DNA of 64,000 nucleotides, taken from contig CAYVJG010000002.1 in assembly GCA_964451785.1 (NCBI GenBank), forward strand, positions 57,204-121,203, written 5' to 3'. Below, in pieces: positions 8,245 to 17,110 of this stretch (its first letter is position 1; every line of letters starts with the position of its first letter). A program made the translations under genes and the position numbers. Below the pieces are notes generated by a model. That model was not told where the DNA came from. It saw only the letters and a list, made by a program, of their open reading frames with translations, and searched no databases. The DNA is from JAJYSO01 sp964451785. GTDB taxonomy: Bacteria; Bacteroidota; Bacteroidia; Flavobacteriales; Flavobacteriaceae.

Positions 8245-8368
8245 TCGTTATCGCTCTAAACTTATACAGATATTTATCACTACTTTCACGGTAGATTAAG
8301 CGATATTTTTAAACCCTTTATCGATATTTCTTTAAAGCAAACCTAAATATTAAGCAGAGGTTAATCAG

Positions 8369-8376
8369 TAAATTTG
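8369..8376 (+). promoter_or_regulatory. Candidate -7 box for hemB
   Basis: TAAATTTG is a full match to TAnnTTTG, 43 bases before the hemB ATG. No clear TTTG is seen 17-23 bases upstream of it. Confidence 0.5.
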
Positions 8377-8419
8377 CACAAAATTATTTCACTTAAAGTG
8401 AATTGTTTATTTTTAAATT

Positions 8420-9412
8420 ATGCAATTATTACACAGAAATCGTCGCCTACGCAGCAACGCCGCTATAAGAGATCTCGTTAGAGAAACCACTTTAACCCCT
8501 CATGATTTTCAAGCTCCTTTATTTGTTGTTGAAGGCAAAGGCATTAAAGATGAGATAGCCTCAATGCCGGGCTACTATCGCTACAGCTTAGACTTACTTC
8601 AAAAAGAAGTCAAAGAATTGTGGAGCTTAGGGATTAAATCTGTTTTATTATTTGTCAAAGTTCCTGAAAATCTCAAAGACAATCATGGCACCGAAGCGCT
8701 TAATGCTAACGGATTGATGCAACGCGCCATCAAAGCTGTAAAGGCTACTGAACCGCAAATGTTAGTGATGACGGATGTGGCTCTAGATCCTTACTCTATT
8801 TATGGTCACGATGGCATCATTGAAAACGGTCGTGTTTTAAACGATGCTTCTGTTGAAGTATTAGCCGAAATGGCTTTATCACACGCGCAAGCCGGAGCCG
8901 ATTTTGTAGCGCCAAGTGATATGATGGATGGCCGAATTTTGGCGATGCGTCAAACTTTAGACGCCCATGATTTTACACAAACTGGCATTATGAGTTATAG
9001 CGCAAAATACGCATCTGCTTTTTACGGACCGTTTCGTGATGCGTTAGATTCAGCTCCCGTTGAGAATGCCGATATTCCTAAAGACAAAAAAACATACCAG
9101 ATGGATGCCGGCAACCGCATTGAAGCGATCAAAGAAACGCTAGCTGATGTTGATGAAGGTGCTGATATTGTGATGGTAAAACCAGGCTTGTGTTACCTTG
9201 ACATTGTTCGCGAAGTAAAAGACGCCGTAGATGTCCCGGTATCTGTATATCAAGTGAGCGGCGAATATGCTATGATTAAAGCTGCTGCTGAAAAAGGCTG
9301 GCTCGATCACGATGCTGTTGTGCTAGAACAGCTTTTAGCTATCAAACGCGCCGGAGCTGATTTTATAGCGACTTATTTTGCCAAATATGCGGCTCAACAC
9401 TTGTTGAGATAA
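8420..9412 (+). CDS. hemB: Delta-aminolevulinic acid dehydratase (porphobilinogen synthase)
   Basis: A 330-residue enzyme that condenses two 5-aminolevulinate molecules into porphobilinogen in haem synthesis. The two active-site lysines are seen in YSAKYASAFYGPFRDA and MVKPGLCYLD. The metal-site segment reads DVALDPYSIYGHDG, the Ala/Asp type. It lacks the Cys-rich triad of zinc enzymes (as in DVCLCEYTSHGHCG), so by family knowledge it should be the magnesium-type enzyme, as in Pseudomonas and plants. Length is normal. The gene stands alone, between a promoter-like box and a clear terminator. Confidence 0.97.
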   Translation: MQLLHRNRRLRSNAAIRDLVRETTLTPHDFQAPLFVVEGKGIKDEIASMPGYYRYSLDLLQKEVKELWSLGIKSVLLFVKVPENLKDNHGTEALNANGLMQRAIKAVKATEPQMLVMTDVALDPYSIYGHDGIIENGRVLNDASVEVLAEMALSHAQAGADFVAPSDMMDGRILAMRQTLDAHDFTQTGIMSYSAKYASAFYGPFRDALDSAPVENADIPKDKKTYQMDAGNRIEAIKETLADVDEGADIVMVKPGLCYLDIVREVKDAVDVPVSVYQVSGEYAMIKAAAEKGWLDHDAVVLEQLLAIKRAGADFIATYFAKYAAQHLLR

Positions 9413-9441
9413 GTAACGTGACTTTTCTAAACATTATTTTT

Positions 9442-9470
9442 AAAAATGCCATCTATTAGGTGGCATTTTT
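9442..9470 (+). terminator. Terminator of hemB
   Basis: Perfect stem AAAAATGCCA with TGGCATTTTT around a short loop, ending in a T-run, 30 bases after the hemB stop. Confidence 0.8.
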
Positions 9471-9479
9471 TAATTTCAA

Positions 9480-9518
9480 AAAAAGGAGATAACAACAGTT
9501 CAGCATTACCTCCTTTTT
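9480..9518 (-). terminator. Terminator of mtaB
   Basis: On the minus strand AAAAAGGAG pairs with CTCCTTTTT across a 21-base loop and is followed by T residues, 24 bases after the mtaB stop. Confidence 0.55.
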
Positions 9519-9542
9519 CTAATAAATTAATACGTTTATTTT

Positions 9543-11048
9543 TTATCGCTTTAAAACACTGACATAATTGTTATCTTCATCAGTAGTGCGTTGAAAATCT
9601 TTTTCGCCTTTTGAGGCATCGGCTTTAAATTCCCCTTGTTTTAATTTTTCTAAAAGTGATTCTTCAACTTCTTCTTTGAGCATAAACTCAGGAGCCAAGC
9701 GGGGTTGTTCTCTCCCGTCAGTAAACGTAAATAATACTAAGCCGTCTTCGTCGATTTCAGTCAATTTAATTTCGTGAAGTGTATTGATATAGCTGTCATC
9801 CCAAGGCATTTTTACACGCACATAGTTTTCGGTATAACCTTCAATATAGCCGTTTTTATTTTCACCTTCAAACAATACATTCAAGGTATTGCCGAGTTGA
9901 GTTTCGTAAAATGCACGACGTTTTTTAGCTGATAGGCCACGTAGCATTTTACTGCGTTTTTTACGTACTTTTTTAGGGACAACTCCATCCATTTCAGCGG
10001 CAAGTGTATTTGGACGTTCTGAATAGGCAAATACGTGTAAATATGAAATATCTAACTCATTTAAGAATTTATATGTATCTATAAAATACTCATCTGTTTC
10101 GCCTGGAAAACCGACCATCACATCAACGCCAATACACGCATTTGGCATGACGCGCTTAATGTGTGCTACGCGTTCAGCATAGAGTTCGCGCATGTAGCGG
10201 CGGCGCATCAACTTAAGGATTTCATTACAACCGCTTTGAAGTGGAATGTGAAAATGCGGTACAAAGCTATTACTTTTAGACACAAAATCAATAGTTTCGT
10301 CTTTGAGCAAGTTTGGCTCGATAGATGAAATGCGCAAACGCTCAATGCCTTCTACCTCATCAAGAGCTTGTACCATTTCTAAAAAGGTATGTTCGTGCTT
10401 TTTATTGCCAAACTCTCCTTTTCCATAGTCACCAATATTAACACCGGTAAGCACGATTTCTTTAGTTCCGCTAGCGGCAATTTCGGCGGCATTTTTCAAA
10501 ACGTTTTCCAACGTATCTGAACGCGAAATACCACGCGCTAATGGAATTGTGCAGTAGGTACATTTATAATCACAACCGTCTTGTACTTTTAAGAAGGCAC
10601 GTGTACGATCATCAAGAGAATAAGAGCCTACATAAAAATTAGCATCTTCAATTTCACATGAATGTACAATACCACGACCGTTTTCGTGATGAGGTTGATT
10701 CAATAAGTCATTAATATAATTGGTAACTTTAAACTTTTCAGTAGCTCCTAACACCAAATCAACGCCATCAACATCGGCTAGTTCTTCTGGTTGAAGTTGC
10801 GCATAACAGCCAATTCCTACCACAAAAGCGTCTTTATTAGCCTTATGCGCTTGCTTTACCACCTGCTTAAACTTCATATCGGCATTTCGTGTTACACTAC
10901 AGGTGTTAATAACATAAATATCTGCCTTTTCAGAAAAGTCAACGCGGTCAAAGCCTTCATTTTCAAATGAACGCGAGATAGTAGCTGTTTCTGAAAAATT
11001 CAATTTACAACCTAGTGTATAAAATGCAACTTTATTCACTTCTTCCAT
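9543..11048 (-). CDS. mtaB: tRNA t6A37 methylthiotransferase MtaB
   Basis: A 501-residue radical-SAM methylthiotransferase that adds a methylthio group to N6-threonylcarbamoyladenosine at tRNA position 37. The N-terminal MTTase domain has its three cluster cysteines (TLGCKLN, NTCSVT, GCYAQ). The radical-SAM motif CDYKCTYC is at about 159-166, followed by the TRAM domain around 390-450. The order and motifs fit MtaB rather than MiaB or RimO. The C-terminal 50 residues past the TRAM domain are charged and look disordered, longer than usual (family length about 430-450). It has a strong promoter-like region upstream. Confidence 0.93.
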   Translation of the reverse strand: MEEVNKVAFYTLGCKLNFSETATISRSFENEGFDRVDFSEKADIYVINTCSVTRNADMKFKQVVKQAHKANKDAFVVGIGCYAQLQPEELADVDGVDLVLGATEKFKVTNYINDLLNQPHHENGRGIVHSCEIEDANFYVGSYSLDDRTRAFLKVQDGCDYKCTYCTIPLARGISRSDTLENVLKNAAEIAASGTKEIVLTGVNIGDYGKGEFGNKKHEHTFLEMVQALDEVEGIERLRISSIEPNLLKDETIDFVSKSNSFVPHFHIPLQSGCNEILKLMRRRYMRELYAERVAHIKRVMPNACIGVDVMVGFPGETDEYFIDTYKFLNELDISYLHVFAYSERPNTLAAEMDGVVPKKVRKKRSKMLRGLSAKKRRAFYETQLGNTLNVLFEGENKNGYIEGYTENYVRVKMPWDDSYINTLHEIKLTEIDEDGLVLFTFTDGREQPRLAPEFMLKEEVEESLLEKLKQGEFKADASKGEKDFQRTTDEDNNYVSVLKR

Positions 11049-11195
11049 AATTAGCTATTTGTATGGTCTCACTTCAAAAACAACTTCTAGAAGCCGTTCA
11101 AGTAAGTCATTAGTCTATTTATTGAGTCCCATTACTAGTAACACTTCAAATTTTAAAGATCAATTTTGTCTTTAAAATTTAGATTTATCGGGATG

Positions 11196-11227
11196 CAAAG
11201 ATACGCGTTAAAATTCTTTTGCTCAAA
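11196..11227 (-). promoter_or_regulatory. Promoter for mtaB
   Basis: On the minus strand TTTG, 20 bases, then TATCTTTG: both the -33 and -7 elements of the Bacteroidota consensus. The -7 box is about 150 bases upstream of the start codon, which implies a long leader. Confidence 0.6.
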
Positions 11228-11362
11228 CCCTTATTCACAAGTGATTCACAAAAGGTCATTTCCAATTAAAACACAAGATAAAGTTAAGTTGGCATATTTA
11301 TTGTGAATAATACGCACAACTATCACTGGTGTAAATCAACATTAAATACATCGCTTTTCGTT

Positions 11363-11710
11363 ATGTTAGGTGTCTTAAAAAAACGTGTATCTGCAGAGCA
11401 TACAATTTCTGGCTTAGGCGGAATCATTCTGCTCGTATTTTGTTTTTATAGCTTAAGCTACCTCAACACTCTTGAAAACACAACGCAGAGTTCTTCTCAA
11501 ATCTCATCTACTCATATTATTAGCCCGAGGAGCATTCATTTGCACTATATTGAACCTCCTCTCGCTCATAATTTACCCGTTATTTACCAGGAAACTCCTA
11601 AGGTTTACGACTTAAATGTAAGCACATTTACCCCTTTAAAACCTTATCCATATTATTTTCCTACACATTTTTTTCACATTTTTCATCACCGTAATTCTGA
11701 AATTCCGTAA
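11363..11710 (+). CDS. Hypothetical single-pass membrane protein
   Basis: About 115 residues from the ATG that begins MLGVLKKRVSAEH; a GTG 60 bases upstream would add 20 residues. One membrane helix (GIILLVFCFYSLSYL) is followed by an extracytoplasmic tail rich in Ser, Thr, Pro, Tyr and His, ending YFPTHFFHIFHHRNSEIP. I do not recognise it, and it has no clear domain. It lies between mtaB (divergent) and nhaD (same direction, 72 bases apart). The open frame could be chance, but the length and membrane topology make a real gene plausible. Confidence 0.35.
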   Translation: MLGVLKKRVSAEHTISGLGGIILLVFCFYSLSYLNTLENTTQSSSQISSTHIISPRSIHLHYIEPPLAHNLPVIYQETPKVYDLNVSTFTPLKPYPYYFPTHFFHIFHHRNSEIP

Positions 11711-11782
11711 CTTATAGTTCCTTTTTTTTTAAATCATCAAATGATGACTTTATTGTTTACTGAATTATAATCATTACGAAAA

Positions 11783-13153
11783 ATGATAGCTTTACTCATC
11801 GCTATATTTATCATAGGGTATTTTTTGATTGCCGTTGAGCACCCTATTAAAATAAACAAATCTGCAACGGCTTTAATCACAGGAACCTTGTGCTGGATTA
11901 TCTATATTTTATTTGCTAACCACTTTATAGATTTATCTGATTTACCGGCAGCTTTTTTAGAAACTGCAAAAGAAAAAGGCTTAGACCTTACAAACAGTGT
12001 AGCCCTTATTCATGAATATGCCGCGCATTACCAATTATTAGAACACTTTGCTGAAATTGGCAATATCCTATTCTTCCTGTTAGGTGCCATGACTATTGTT
12101 GAACTCATTGATACTTACAACGGGTTCTCAATTATCACCAATCGCATTCACGCCCTTAAGAAATCAAAATTATTGTGGATTATCGGGTTAACTACCTTTT
12201 TCTTATCCGCTGTATTAGACAATTTAACTACCACAATTGTTATGATTTCGCTATTACGCAAGCTTGTTGACAGCAAAGAAGACAAGCTCTTTTTTGCAGG
12301 TATTATTGTTATTGCTGCTAATGCCGGGGGAGCCTTTACGCCGATTGGAGATGTCACCACGACTATGCTTTGGATAGGCGGGCAAATTACGGCTGCAAAC
12401 ATCATGAAAACTTTATTTTTACCGTCACTTGTTTGCCTATTAGTTCCTTTAACTTACTTGTCACTGTTTAAAATGAAAGGCAATGTAAGTAGACCGGCTG
12501 TCGTGCAAGGTGAAAAAACAAGTTTCGCGATTGATTACAGTCACCAACTCATTATCTTATGCACAGGAATTGGCGGTTTAATAGCCGTACCTATTTTAAA
12601 AACAGTAGTAGGATTGACTCCTTTTATGGGCATGATGTTTAGTTTGTCAATTATATGGATTGTTGCTGAGCTTATCAGTCGAAAATACAAAGACGATGAG
12701 CACACCACCACCCACGTGGTCAAAGCTTTAAAACGTATTGACACCCCTAGCATCCTCTTTTTCTTAGGAATTTTGATGGCTGTAGCCGCTTTACAATCGG
12801 CTGGTTTATTAGGTGAATTGGCCATACATCTCAAAACATGGATTGGCAATCAAACGATTATTGTTTTAATCATCGGTTTGCTATCCTCAATTATTGACAA
12901 TGTACCACTAGTTGCCGCGGGTATGGGAATGTATGATTTCCCAACAAATCATTTTTTCTGGGAATTCTTAGCCTATTGTGCCGGAACAGGTGGCAGTATT
13001 CTTATTATTGGTTCAGCGGCTGGAGTTGCTGCTATGGGACTCGAGAAAATCGATTTTATTTGGTATGCTAAAAAAATGTCCATTTTAGCTTTAATGGGCT
13101 ATTTTGGGGGAGCTTTAGTTTATATTCTAATTGAACATTTTTTAATCGGTTAG
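11783..13153 (+). CDS. nhaD: Sodium:proton antiporter NhaD
   Basis: A 456-residue polytopic membrane protein, about 11-13 hydrophobic helices, of the ion transporter superfamily. It exchanges internal Na+ (or Li+) for external H+ and keeps pH and sodium in balance, typical of marine and halotolerant bacteria. Recognisable family segments are FFLSAVLDNLTTTIVMISLL at about 140-159, AANAGGAFTPIGDVTTTMLW at about 178-197, and SSIIDNVPLVAAGMGMY near 370. The two half-repeats with conserved Asp and Asn fit NhaD rather than NhaA or NhaB. The gene appears to be transcribed alone. Confidence 0.93.
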   Translation: MIALLIAIFIIGYFLIAVEHPIKINKSATALITGTLCWIIYILFANHFIDLSDLPAAFLETAKEKGLDLTNSVALIHEYAAHYQLLEHFAEIGNILFFLLGAMTIVELIDTYNGFSIITNRIHALKKSKLLWIIGLTTFFLSAVLDNLTTTIVMISLLRKLVDSKEDKLFFAGIIVIAANAGGAFTPIGDVTTTMLWIGGQITAANIMKTLFLPSLVCLLVPLTYLSLFKMKGNVSRPAVVQGEKTSFAIDYSHQLIILCTGIGGLIAVPILKTVVGLTPFMGMMFSLSIIWIVAELISRKYKDDEHTTTHVVKALKRIDTPSILFFLGILMAVAALQSAGLLGELAIHLKTWIGNQTIIVLIIGLLSSIIDNVPLVAAGMGMYDFPTNHFFWEFLAYCAGTGGSILIIGSAAGVAAMGLEKIDFIWYAKKMSILALMGYFGGALVYILIEHFLIG

Positions 13154-13212
13154 CACCCTATTTTTTCTAATTAATTTAATAGCCGGCGATAACTTCAAAG
13201 GCTTTTTTATGT

Positions 13213-13575
13213 TTATTCAAAAAAGAAAAAAGCATCTTCTAAATGTTCAATCTGTGTTTTAAACTGATTTTTAACAATTCCGATCACATCAAAGCGCACG
13301 TCTAGGTCTAAATCACGCATTACTATATAGTGATCTAACGCTTCAATAAGATGCTTTATTTGTTTAGGTTTTACAAAATCCTGTGGATCACCAAACACAG
13401 CTGTACTCCGTGTTTTAACCTCAACAGCCACTAAAGTCTGATCTATTTGTGCAATAATATCTATTTCAGATTTGTGAAATCTGTAATTGCGCTCTAAAAT
13501 TCGGTAGCCTTTTTGCTGTAAAAAAGCCACCGCTTCATCCTCTCCTTTTTTTCCTAAGATATTGTGTTGTGCCAT
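13213..13575 (-). CDS. YraN family protein (UPF0102, nuclease-fold)
   Basis: About 120 residues from the ATG giving MAQHNILGKKGEDEAV; an upstream in-frame ATG adds 10 residues of unlikely sequence. The family pattern is clear: GEDEAVAFLQQKGYRILERN, then EIDIIAQ and VAVEVKTR, which form the D-ExK-like active-site pattern of the PD-(D/E)XK fold. The biochemical role of YraN proteins is not established; a nuclease or Holliday-junction function has been suggested from fold. It is co-oriented with the small acetyltransferase gene upstream. Confidence 0.9.
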   Translation of the reverse strand: MAQHNILGKKGEDEAVAFLQQKGYRILERNYRFHKSEIDIIAQIDQTLVAVEVKTRSTAVFGDPQDFVKPKQIKHLIEALDHYIVMRDLDLDVRFDVIGIVKNQFKTQIEHLEDAFFFFE

Positions 13576-13662
13576 AAAATCTGATTTTAAATTACAGAAA
13601 AGCACAGCCTGCTCAACATCTTTTGAGCTTTAAAAAATCTTACATTTCTGTATATCTACGGA

Positions 13663-13968
13663 TTAAATTGTAATTCCTGTAGGCAAAAGTTCTCTGTATT
13701 TACGACGATGCGCCTTGTAAAAGGAAGCTACCTCAGGGCAAGTGGGGACAACTCTATAGTTTTCAGCTATCAATTTATCAAAAATTGCTTCAAGAAATTG
13801 ACGATCAAAACCCTTAGTTCTAAATTCATCACTAATGACAAATTTAGTCAAGAAGATTTTTCGAGGTTGAGCTGAGTATTCTAGTTTGATTAATTTTCCG
13901 TCAATCTGCGTTTCAAACTGACGCAAGAACTCATTGTCCTTGATTTCAAAATTCTCATTCTCTTTCAT
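13663..13968 (-). CDS. GNAT-like N-acetyltransferase (YjdJ type)
   Basis: About 101 residues from the ATG giving MKENENFEIKDNEFLRQF; a start 11 codons upstream is possible but adds atypical sequence. The pattern IKDNEFLRQFETQIDGKLIKLEYS, then the IFLTKFVI strand, and finally VVPTCPEVASFYKAHRRKY is that of the minimal YjdJ/GCN5-related acetyltransferases, with the acetyl-CoA contact in the C-terminal VPTCP region. The substrate is unknown. It may share a transcript with yraN, 87 bases downstream. Confidence 0.8.
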   Translation of the reverse strand: MKENENFEIKDNEFLRQFETQIDGKLIKLEYSAQPRKIFLTKFVISDEFRTKGFDRQFLEAIFDKLIAENYRVVPTCPEVASFYKAHRRKYRELLPTGITI

Positions 13969-14332
13969 ATGTATAGGTGTTGTGGTTTTAAATCTAAACA
14001 ATACTAGCCATAAGAAATAATATTGAGCTTTTAAGCTCTATAGAAAAGACTTATAAAACACCATTGTGTTTACAATCTAAATTTCAAGTACTTTTGCTAA
14101 TTATAAATTAGCGATTGGATTATAGTTGAAATATGAACTTTATGTAATTTAACCAGATTCATGTTCAAAAGTGTCAATTTTCAATTTTTTAAAAAGTATA
14201 ATAACAACCTGAAAATATGGCAAATACTGCGTAAACAGAGGTGAAAACAGAATTTTTAATACATCTCAACCTCATTTTCGCAAGTAAAATTAGTTATTTT
14301 AAATTTAAATATGTATATTTAATGTGTTAAAA
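13969..14332. other. Non-coding AT-rich gap
   Basis: About 360 bases between two divergent genes. It is strongly AT-rich and has no open frame that I trust and no strong hairpin. A TATATTTA near position 14315 is one base off the -7 consensus and may serve the hydrolase gene. Confidence 0.5.
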
Positions 14333-15004
14333 ATGAAAAACACAGCTTCACCTACCCATGTTTACTATGTTCCAGGAATGTGTGCCAAACCCACAATTTT
14401 TGAACACATACACTTACCTGAAGATCAATACATCACGCATTGGATTTCTTGGGTAAACCCTTTAAAAAACGAATCTATAGAAGCTTACTCTAAACGCTTA
14501 TGCGCTGAAGTGACACACGACAATGTCATCTTAATTGGGGTTTCTTTAGGCGGTTTAGTGGTACAGGAAATGCAGAAATTTATTTCAGTAAAAAAGATTA
14601 TTCTCATTTCAACTATTAAATCACGCTATGAATTATCTGGATTAATGAAATTTGCTCGGGCTACAAAAGCTTACAAGCTCCTCCCTATGAGCCTCGTAAA
14701 ATATTTAAAACAGTTTGAAAAATGGCCTTTAGGAAAGTTTATCAAAGGGCGGTTACACATTTATAACCGTTATATAGGTATTGACAACAAACGCTACATG
14801 CAGTGGGGAATTAAAGAGGTTGTTAACTGGAACCGCACCACTCCACTCCCTAATGTCATTCATATTGCCGGAGACAAAGATCATATTTTTCCCTTAAAAA
14901 ATATCAAAAATTGTATTGTTGTCAAAGGCGGCACGCACTTGATGATTATTATGCGTTACCGCTGGTTTAACGAAAACTTACCCCGCCTTTTAGCCGAAGA
15001 CTAG
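14333..15004 (+). CDS. Alpha/beta hydrolase family protein
   Basis: About 223 residues from the ATG (MKNTASPTHVYYVPGMCAK); a GTG three codons upstream is the alternative. The nucleophile elbow GVSLGG is at about residues 69-74, a plausible acid is in AGDKDHIFP, and the catalytic His is in KGGTHLMI near the end, so a Ser-Asp-His triad is complete. There is no signal peptide, so it is cytoplasmic. Similar short hydrolases are widespread in Bacteroidota with no known substrate. It is followed, 65 bases on, by a lytic transglycosylase gene in the same direction. Confidence 0.82.
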   Translation: MKNTASPTHVYYVPGMCAKPTIFEHIHLPEDQYITHWISWVNPLKNESIEAYSKRLCAEVTHDNVILIGVSLGGLVVQEMQKFISVKKIILISTIKSRYELSGLMKFARATKAYKLLPMSLVKYLKQFEKWPLGKFIKGRLHIYNRYIGIDNKRYMQWGIKEVVNWNRTTPLPNVIHIAGDKDHIFPLKNIKNCIVVKGGTHLMIIMRYRWFNENLPRLLAED

Positions 15005-15069
15005 CTAATACACAAAAATAATTATTAACTTTATCCGTTTAAACAAACACCCCCTTGACCACAGAAATT

Positions 15070-16023
15070 ATGAAGTATTTGAAAAGCGTTCTGGCCACCG
15101 TTGGGCTAGTTGCTATTGTAGGCGTATCGGTTCAAGCCGTTTCGAGTGATAATTATTCAACAACACATAACAACACTGCACCAACCAAAGACAGTCTTAC
15201 TGTCGTGCATGACTATAATGTGTACGCCATTCCTCTTCCTCAACACATCAAATTTGCCGGTGAACGCGTACCATTAGAAAATCCTGATATCCGCAAACGC
15301 TTAGACAGAGAACTGCTTGTCAACACCTATTGGCAATCAAATGGATTATTGCTAATCAAACGCGCACATCAATATTTTCCGTTAATCGAAAAAATATTAA
15401 AAAAACACGGCGTCCCAGATGATTTTAAATATTTAGCCGTAGCCGAAAGTGGACTTCAACAGGTGGTCTCTCCTGCAGGAGCTACAGGATTTTGGCAATT
15501 TATGAAAGGTACTGCTCGCGATTATGGTTTAGAAGTCAATGACAACATTGATGAACGCTACCACATTGCTAAAGAAACCGAAGCTGCATGCGCCTATCTA
15601 AAAAACGCCAAAGAAAAACTCGGTTCATGGACTCTAGCCGCAGCCTCATACAACGCAGGACTCAGAGGAATCACCCGCCAACAAGAACGCCAGGAAGTAA
15701 ACGACTATTACGATTTACTACTTGGCTCTGAAACCTCGCGATACGTGTTTAGAATTATTGCTCTCAAAGAAATTTTAAGTCACCCTAAAAAATACGGATT
15801 CAATTTTGCTCAAAAAGATTTATACAGTCCTATTCCTACACGAGAAGTAGCTGTAGATACTTCAGTCAGTAACTTTGCTCAATTCGCTAAAAATTTCGGT
15901 ATTAATTACAAGATTTTAAAAATCCACAATCCTTGGTTACGCGAAGCTCAACTTGAAAATGACGAAGGGAAAATGTATTATATCAGTATTCCTAAAAAAG
16001 GAATTTACAATTACACCCCTTGA
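15070..16023 (+). CDS. Lytic transglycosylase (MltD-like, SLT domain)
   Basis: About 317 residues from the ATG giving MKYLKSVLATVGLVAIVG, which forms a good signal peptide ending near VQAVS. The SLT domain at about 110-235 shows the catalytic glutamate in YLAVAESGLQ, followed by SPAGATGFWQFMKGTARDYG and AAASYNAG, the motifs of family 1 lytic transglycosylases. It cleaves peptidoglycan glycan strands with formation of 1,6-anhydro-muramic ends. The C-terminal 80 residues have a LysM-like pattern (SNFAQFAKNFGINYKILKIHNPWL). It is periplasmic and ends at a strong terminator. Confidence 0.92.
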   Translation: MKYLKSVLATVGLVAIVGVSVQAVSSDNYSTTHNNTAPTKDSLTVVHDYNVYAIPLPQHIKFAGERVPLENPDIRKRLDRELLVNTYWQSNGLLLIKRAHQYFPLIEKILKKHGVPDDFKYLAVAESGLQQVVSPAGATGFWQFMKGTARDYGLEVNDNIDERYHIAKETEAACAYLKNAKEKLGSWTLAAASYNAGLRGITRQQERQEVNDYYDLLLGSETSRYVFRIIALKEILSHPKKYGFNFAQKDLYSPIPTREVAVDTSVSNFAQFAKNFGINYKILKIHNPWLREAQLENDEGKMYYISIPKKGIYNYTP

Positions 16024-16046
16024 AGTCTATAACATTATAAGATACA

Positions 16047-16082
16047 AAAAGGCGAGACCACATATGTGCAATCTCGCCTTTT
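16047..16082. terminator. Terminator of the lytic transglycosylase gene
   Basis: Perfect 11-base-pair stem AAAAGGCGAGA with TCTCGCCTTTT. It can work on both strands and lies between convergent genes. Confidence 0.85.
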
Positions 16083-16102
16083 AAGTTTACCTATAAAAAG
16101 GA

Positions 16103-16618
16103 TTATATCTTTTTCATTTGTTGTTTCATCATGCGCACTTGATCAGAAAGCATGTTGTGCTTATCGAGTTTTTGGGCTTCTTTGAGTAATATTTGTGCCT
16201 CGCGTTTACGGCGTTTTGACATCGCAATTCCCGCAAGATTCAATTTAGCCATAGCTAAATCATGATCCATAGAAAGCCCTAACTTAATAGCCTTTTTAAA
16301 ATATTTTTCAGCCTTAGTCAAATTGTTTTGAGACATCATAAGCCCGTGCATAAACCAAAAGTAACCTTGTTGTTTTTTTACCAAAGCTGTTTCTGGATTT
16401 TTAATTTTATCTAACCACTTTTTGGCGCCTTCAAAATTCTGCTTACGCAATTTCATAAACGCTAAAAGAATAAACTCATTTTTAAAGTACAACAACACAA
16501 AAATTCCGGCGATGAGCACCCACATAATTCCATTACCTATATAACCTTCTACAAATTGATATATAGCATAAGCTACAATAATTGCTGCCAGTCCTAACTT
16601 AAAATTTTTATTATACAT
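16103..16618 (-). CDS. TPR-containing membrane protein
   Basis: About 171 residues from the ATG giving MYNKNFKLGLAAIIVAYA. Two hydrophobic helices lie at about 6-22 and 27-45, followed by helical hairpins that read as tetratricopeptide repeats (NLTKAEKYFKKAIKLGLSMD and the preceding pair). The C-terminus is very basic. TPRs normally hold protein partners; here they would face the cytoplasm. Partner and function are unknown. It shares an upstream region with the divergent rpmH gene. Confidence 0.75.
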   Translation of the reverse strand: MYNKNFKLGLAAIIVAYAIYQFVEGYIGNGIMWVLIAGIFVLLYFKNEFILLAFMKLRKQNFEGAKKWLDKIKNPETALVKKQQGYFWFMHGLMMSQNNLTKAEKYFKKAIKLGLSMDHDLAMAKLNLAGIAMSKRRKREAQILLKEAQKLDKHNMLSDQVRMMKQQMKKI

Positions 16619-16743
16619 AGTATTACTGTATTTTTGTCTTTTATAAAACCTAAAGTACACTGCTGAATACTCAGGTATAGTCTATCTTTTTTCAATTGCA
16701 GGCAAAGGTAATAAAAACCTTGCATAAAATATTTAAAATATGC

Positions 16744-16773
16744 TTTGAAAGAATAAAACATATCGTATATTTG
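16744..16773 (+). promoter_or_regulatory. Promoter for rpmH
   Basis: TTTG, 18 bases, then TATATTTG: both elements of the Bacteroidota promoter consensus, about 65 bases before the rpmH ATG. Confidence 0.7.
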
Positions 16774-16837
16774 CATCCGCATTTGAAATGCAAGGTTTCA
16801 ACTCAGCTTTTAACTACGACAATAAAATTAAGAAATA

Positions 16838-16996
16838 ATGAAAAGGACTTTTCAACCTTCGAAGCGAAAAAGAAAAAACAAACATGGGTTTAGAGAACGC
16901 ATGCAAGATGCCAATGGACGAAAAGTCTTGGCCAGAAGAAGAGCTAAAGGCCGTAAAAAGCTTACTGTTTCATCTGAGACACGTCACAAACACTAG
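16838..16996 (+). CDS. rpmH: 50S ribosomal protein L34
   Basis: A 52-residue, extremely basic protein, MKRTFQPSKRKRKNKHGF at the start and KLTVSSETRHKH at the end; this is the invariant L34 pattern (KRTFQPS, RKNKHGFRERM, GRKVLARRRAKGRK). It sits in the large ribosomal subunit. In most bacteria rpmH is beside rnpA and dnaA, but here it is a single-gene unit between its own promoter and terminator, with carB following. Confidence 0.98.
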   Translation: MKRTFQPSKRKRKNKHGFRERMQDANGRKVLARRRAKGRKKLTVSSETRHKH

Positions 16997-17036
16997 TTAT
17001 GACGTTTGACGACAATATTATTTATATTTAAATGAG

Positions 17037-17063
17037 AAAGGTGTTACTTCCCGTAACGCCTTT
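17037..17063 (+). terminator. Terminator of rpmH
   Basis: Stem AAAGGTGTTAC with GTAACGCCTTT (one G-U pair), TTCC loop, followed by a T-run. Confidence 0.85.
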
Positions 17064-17110
17064 TTTTATATATTTTTTTTATCTTAGACTACATAAATCA
17101 CTATTAGATC

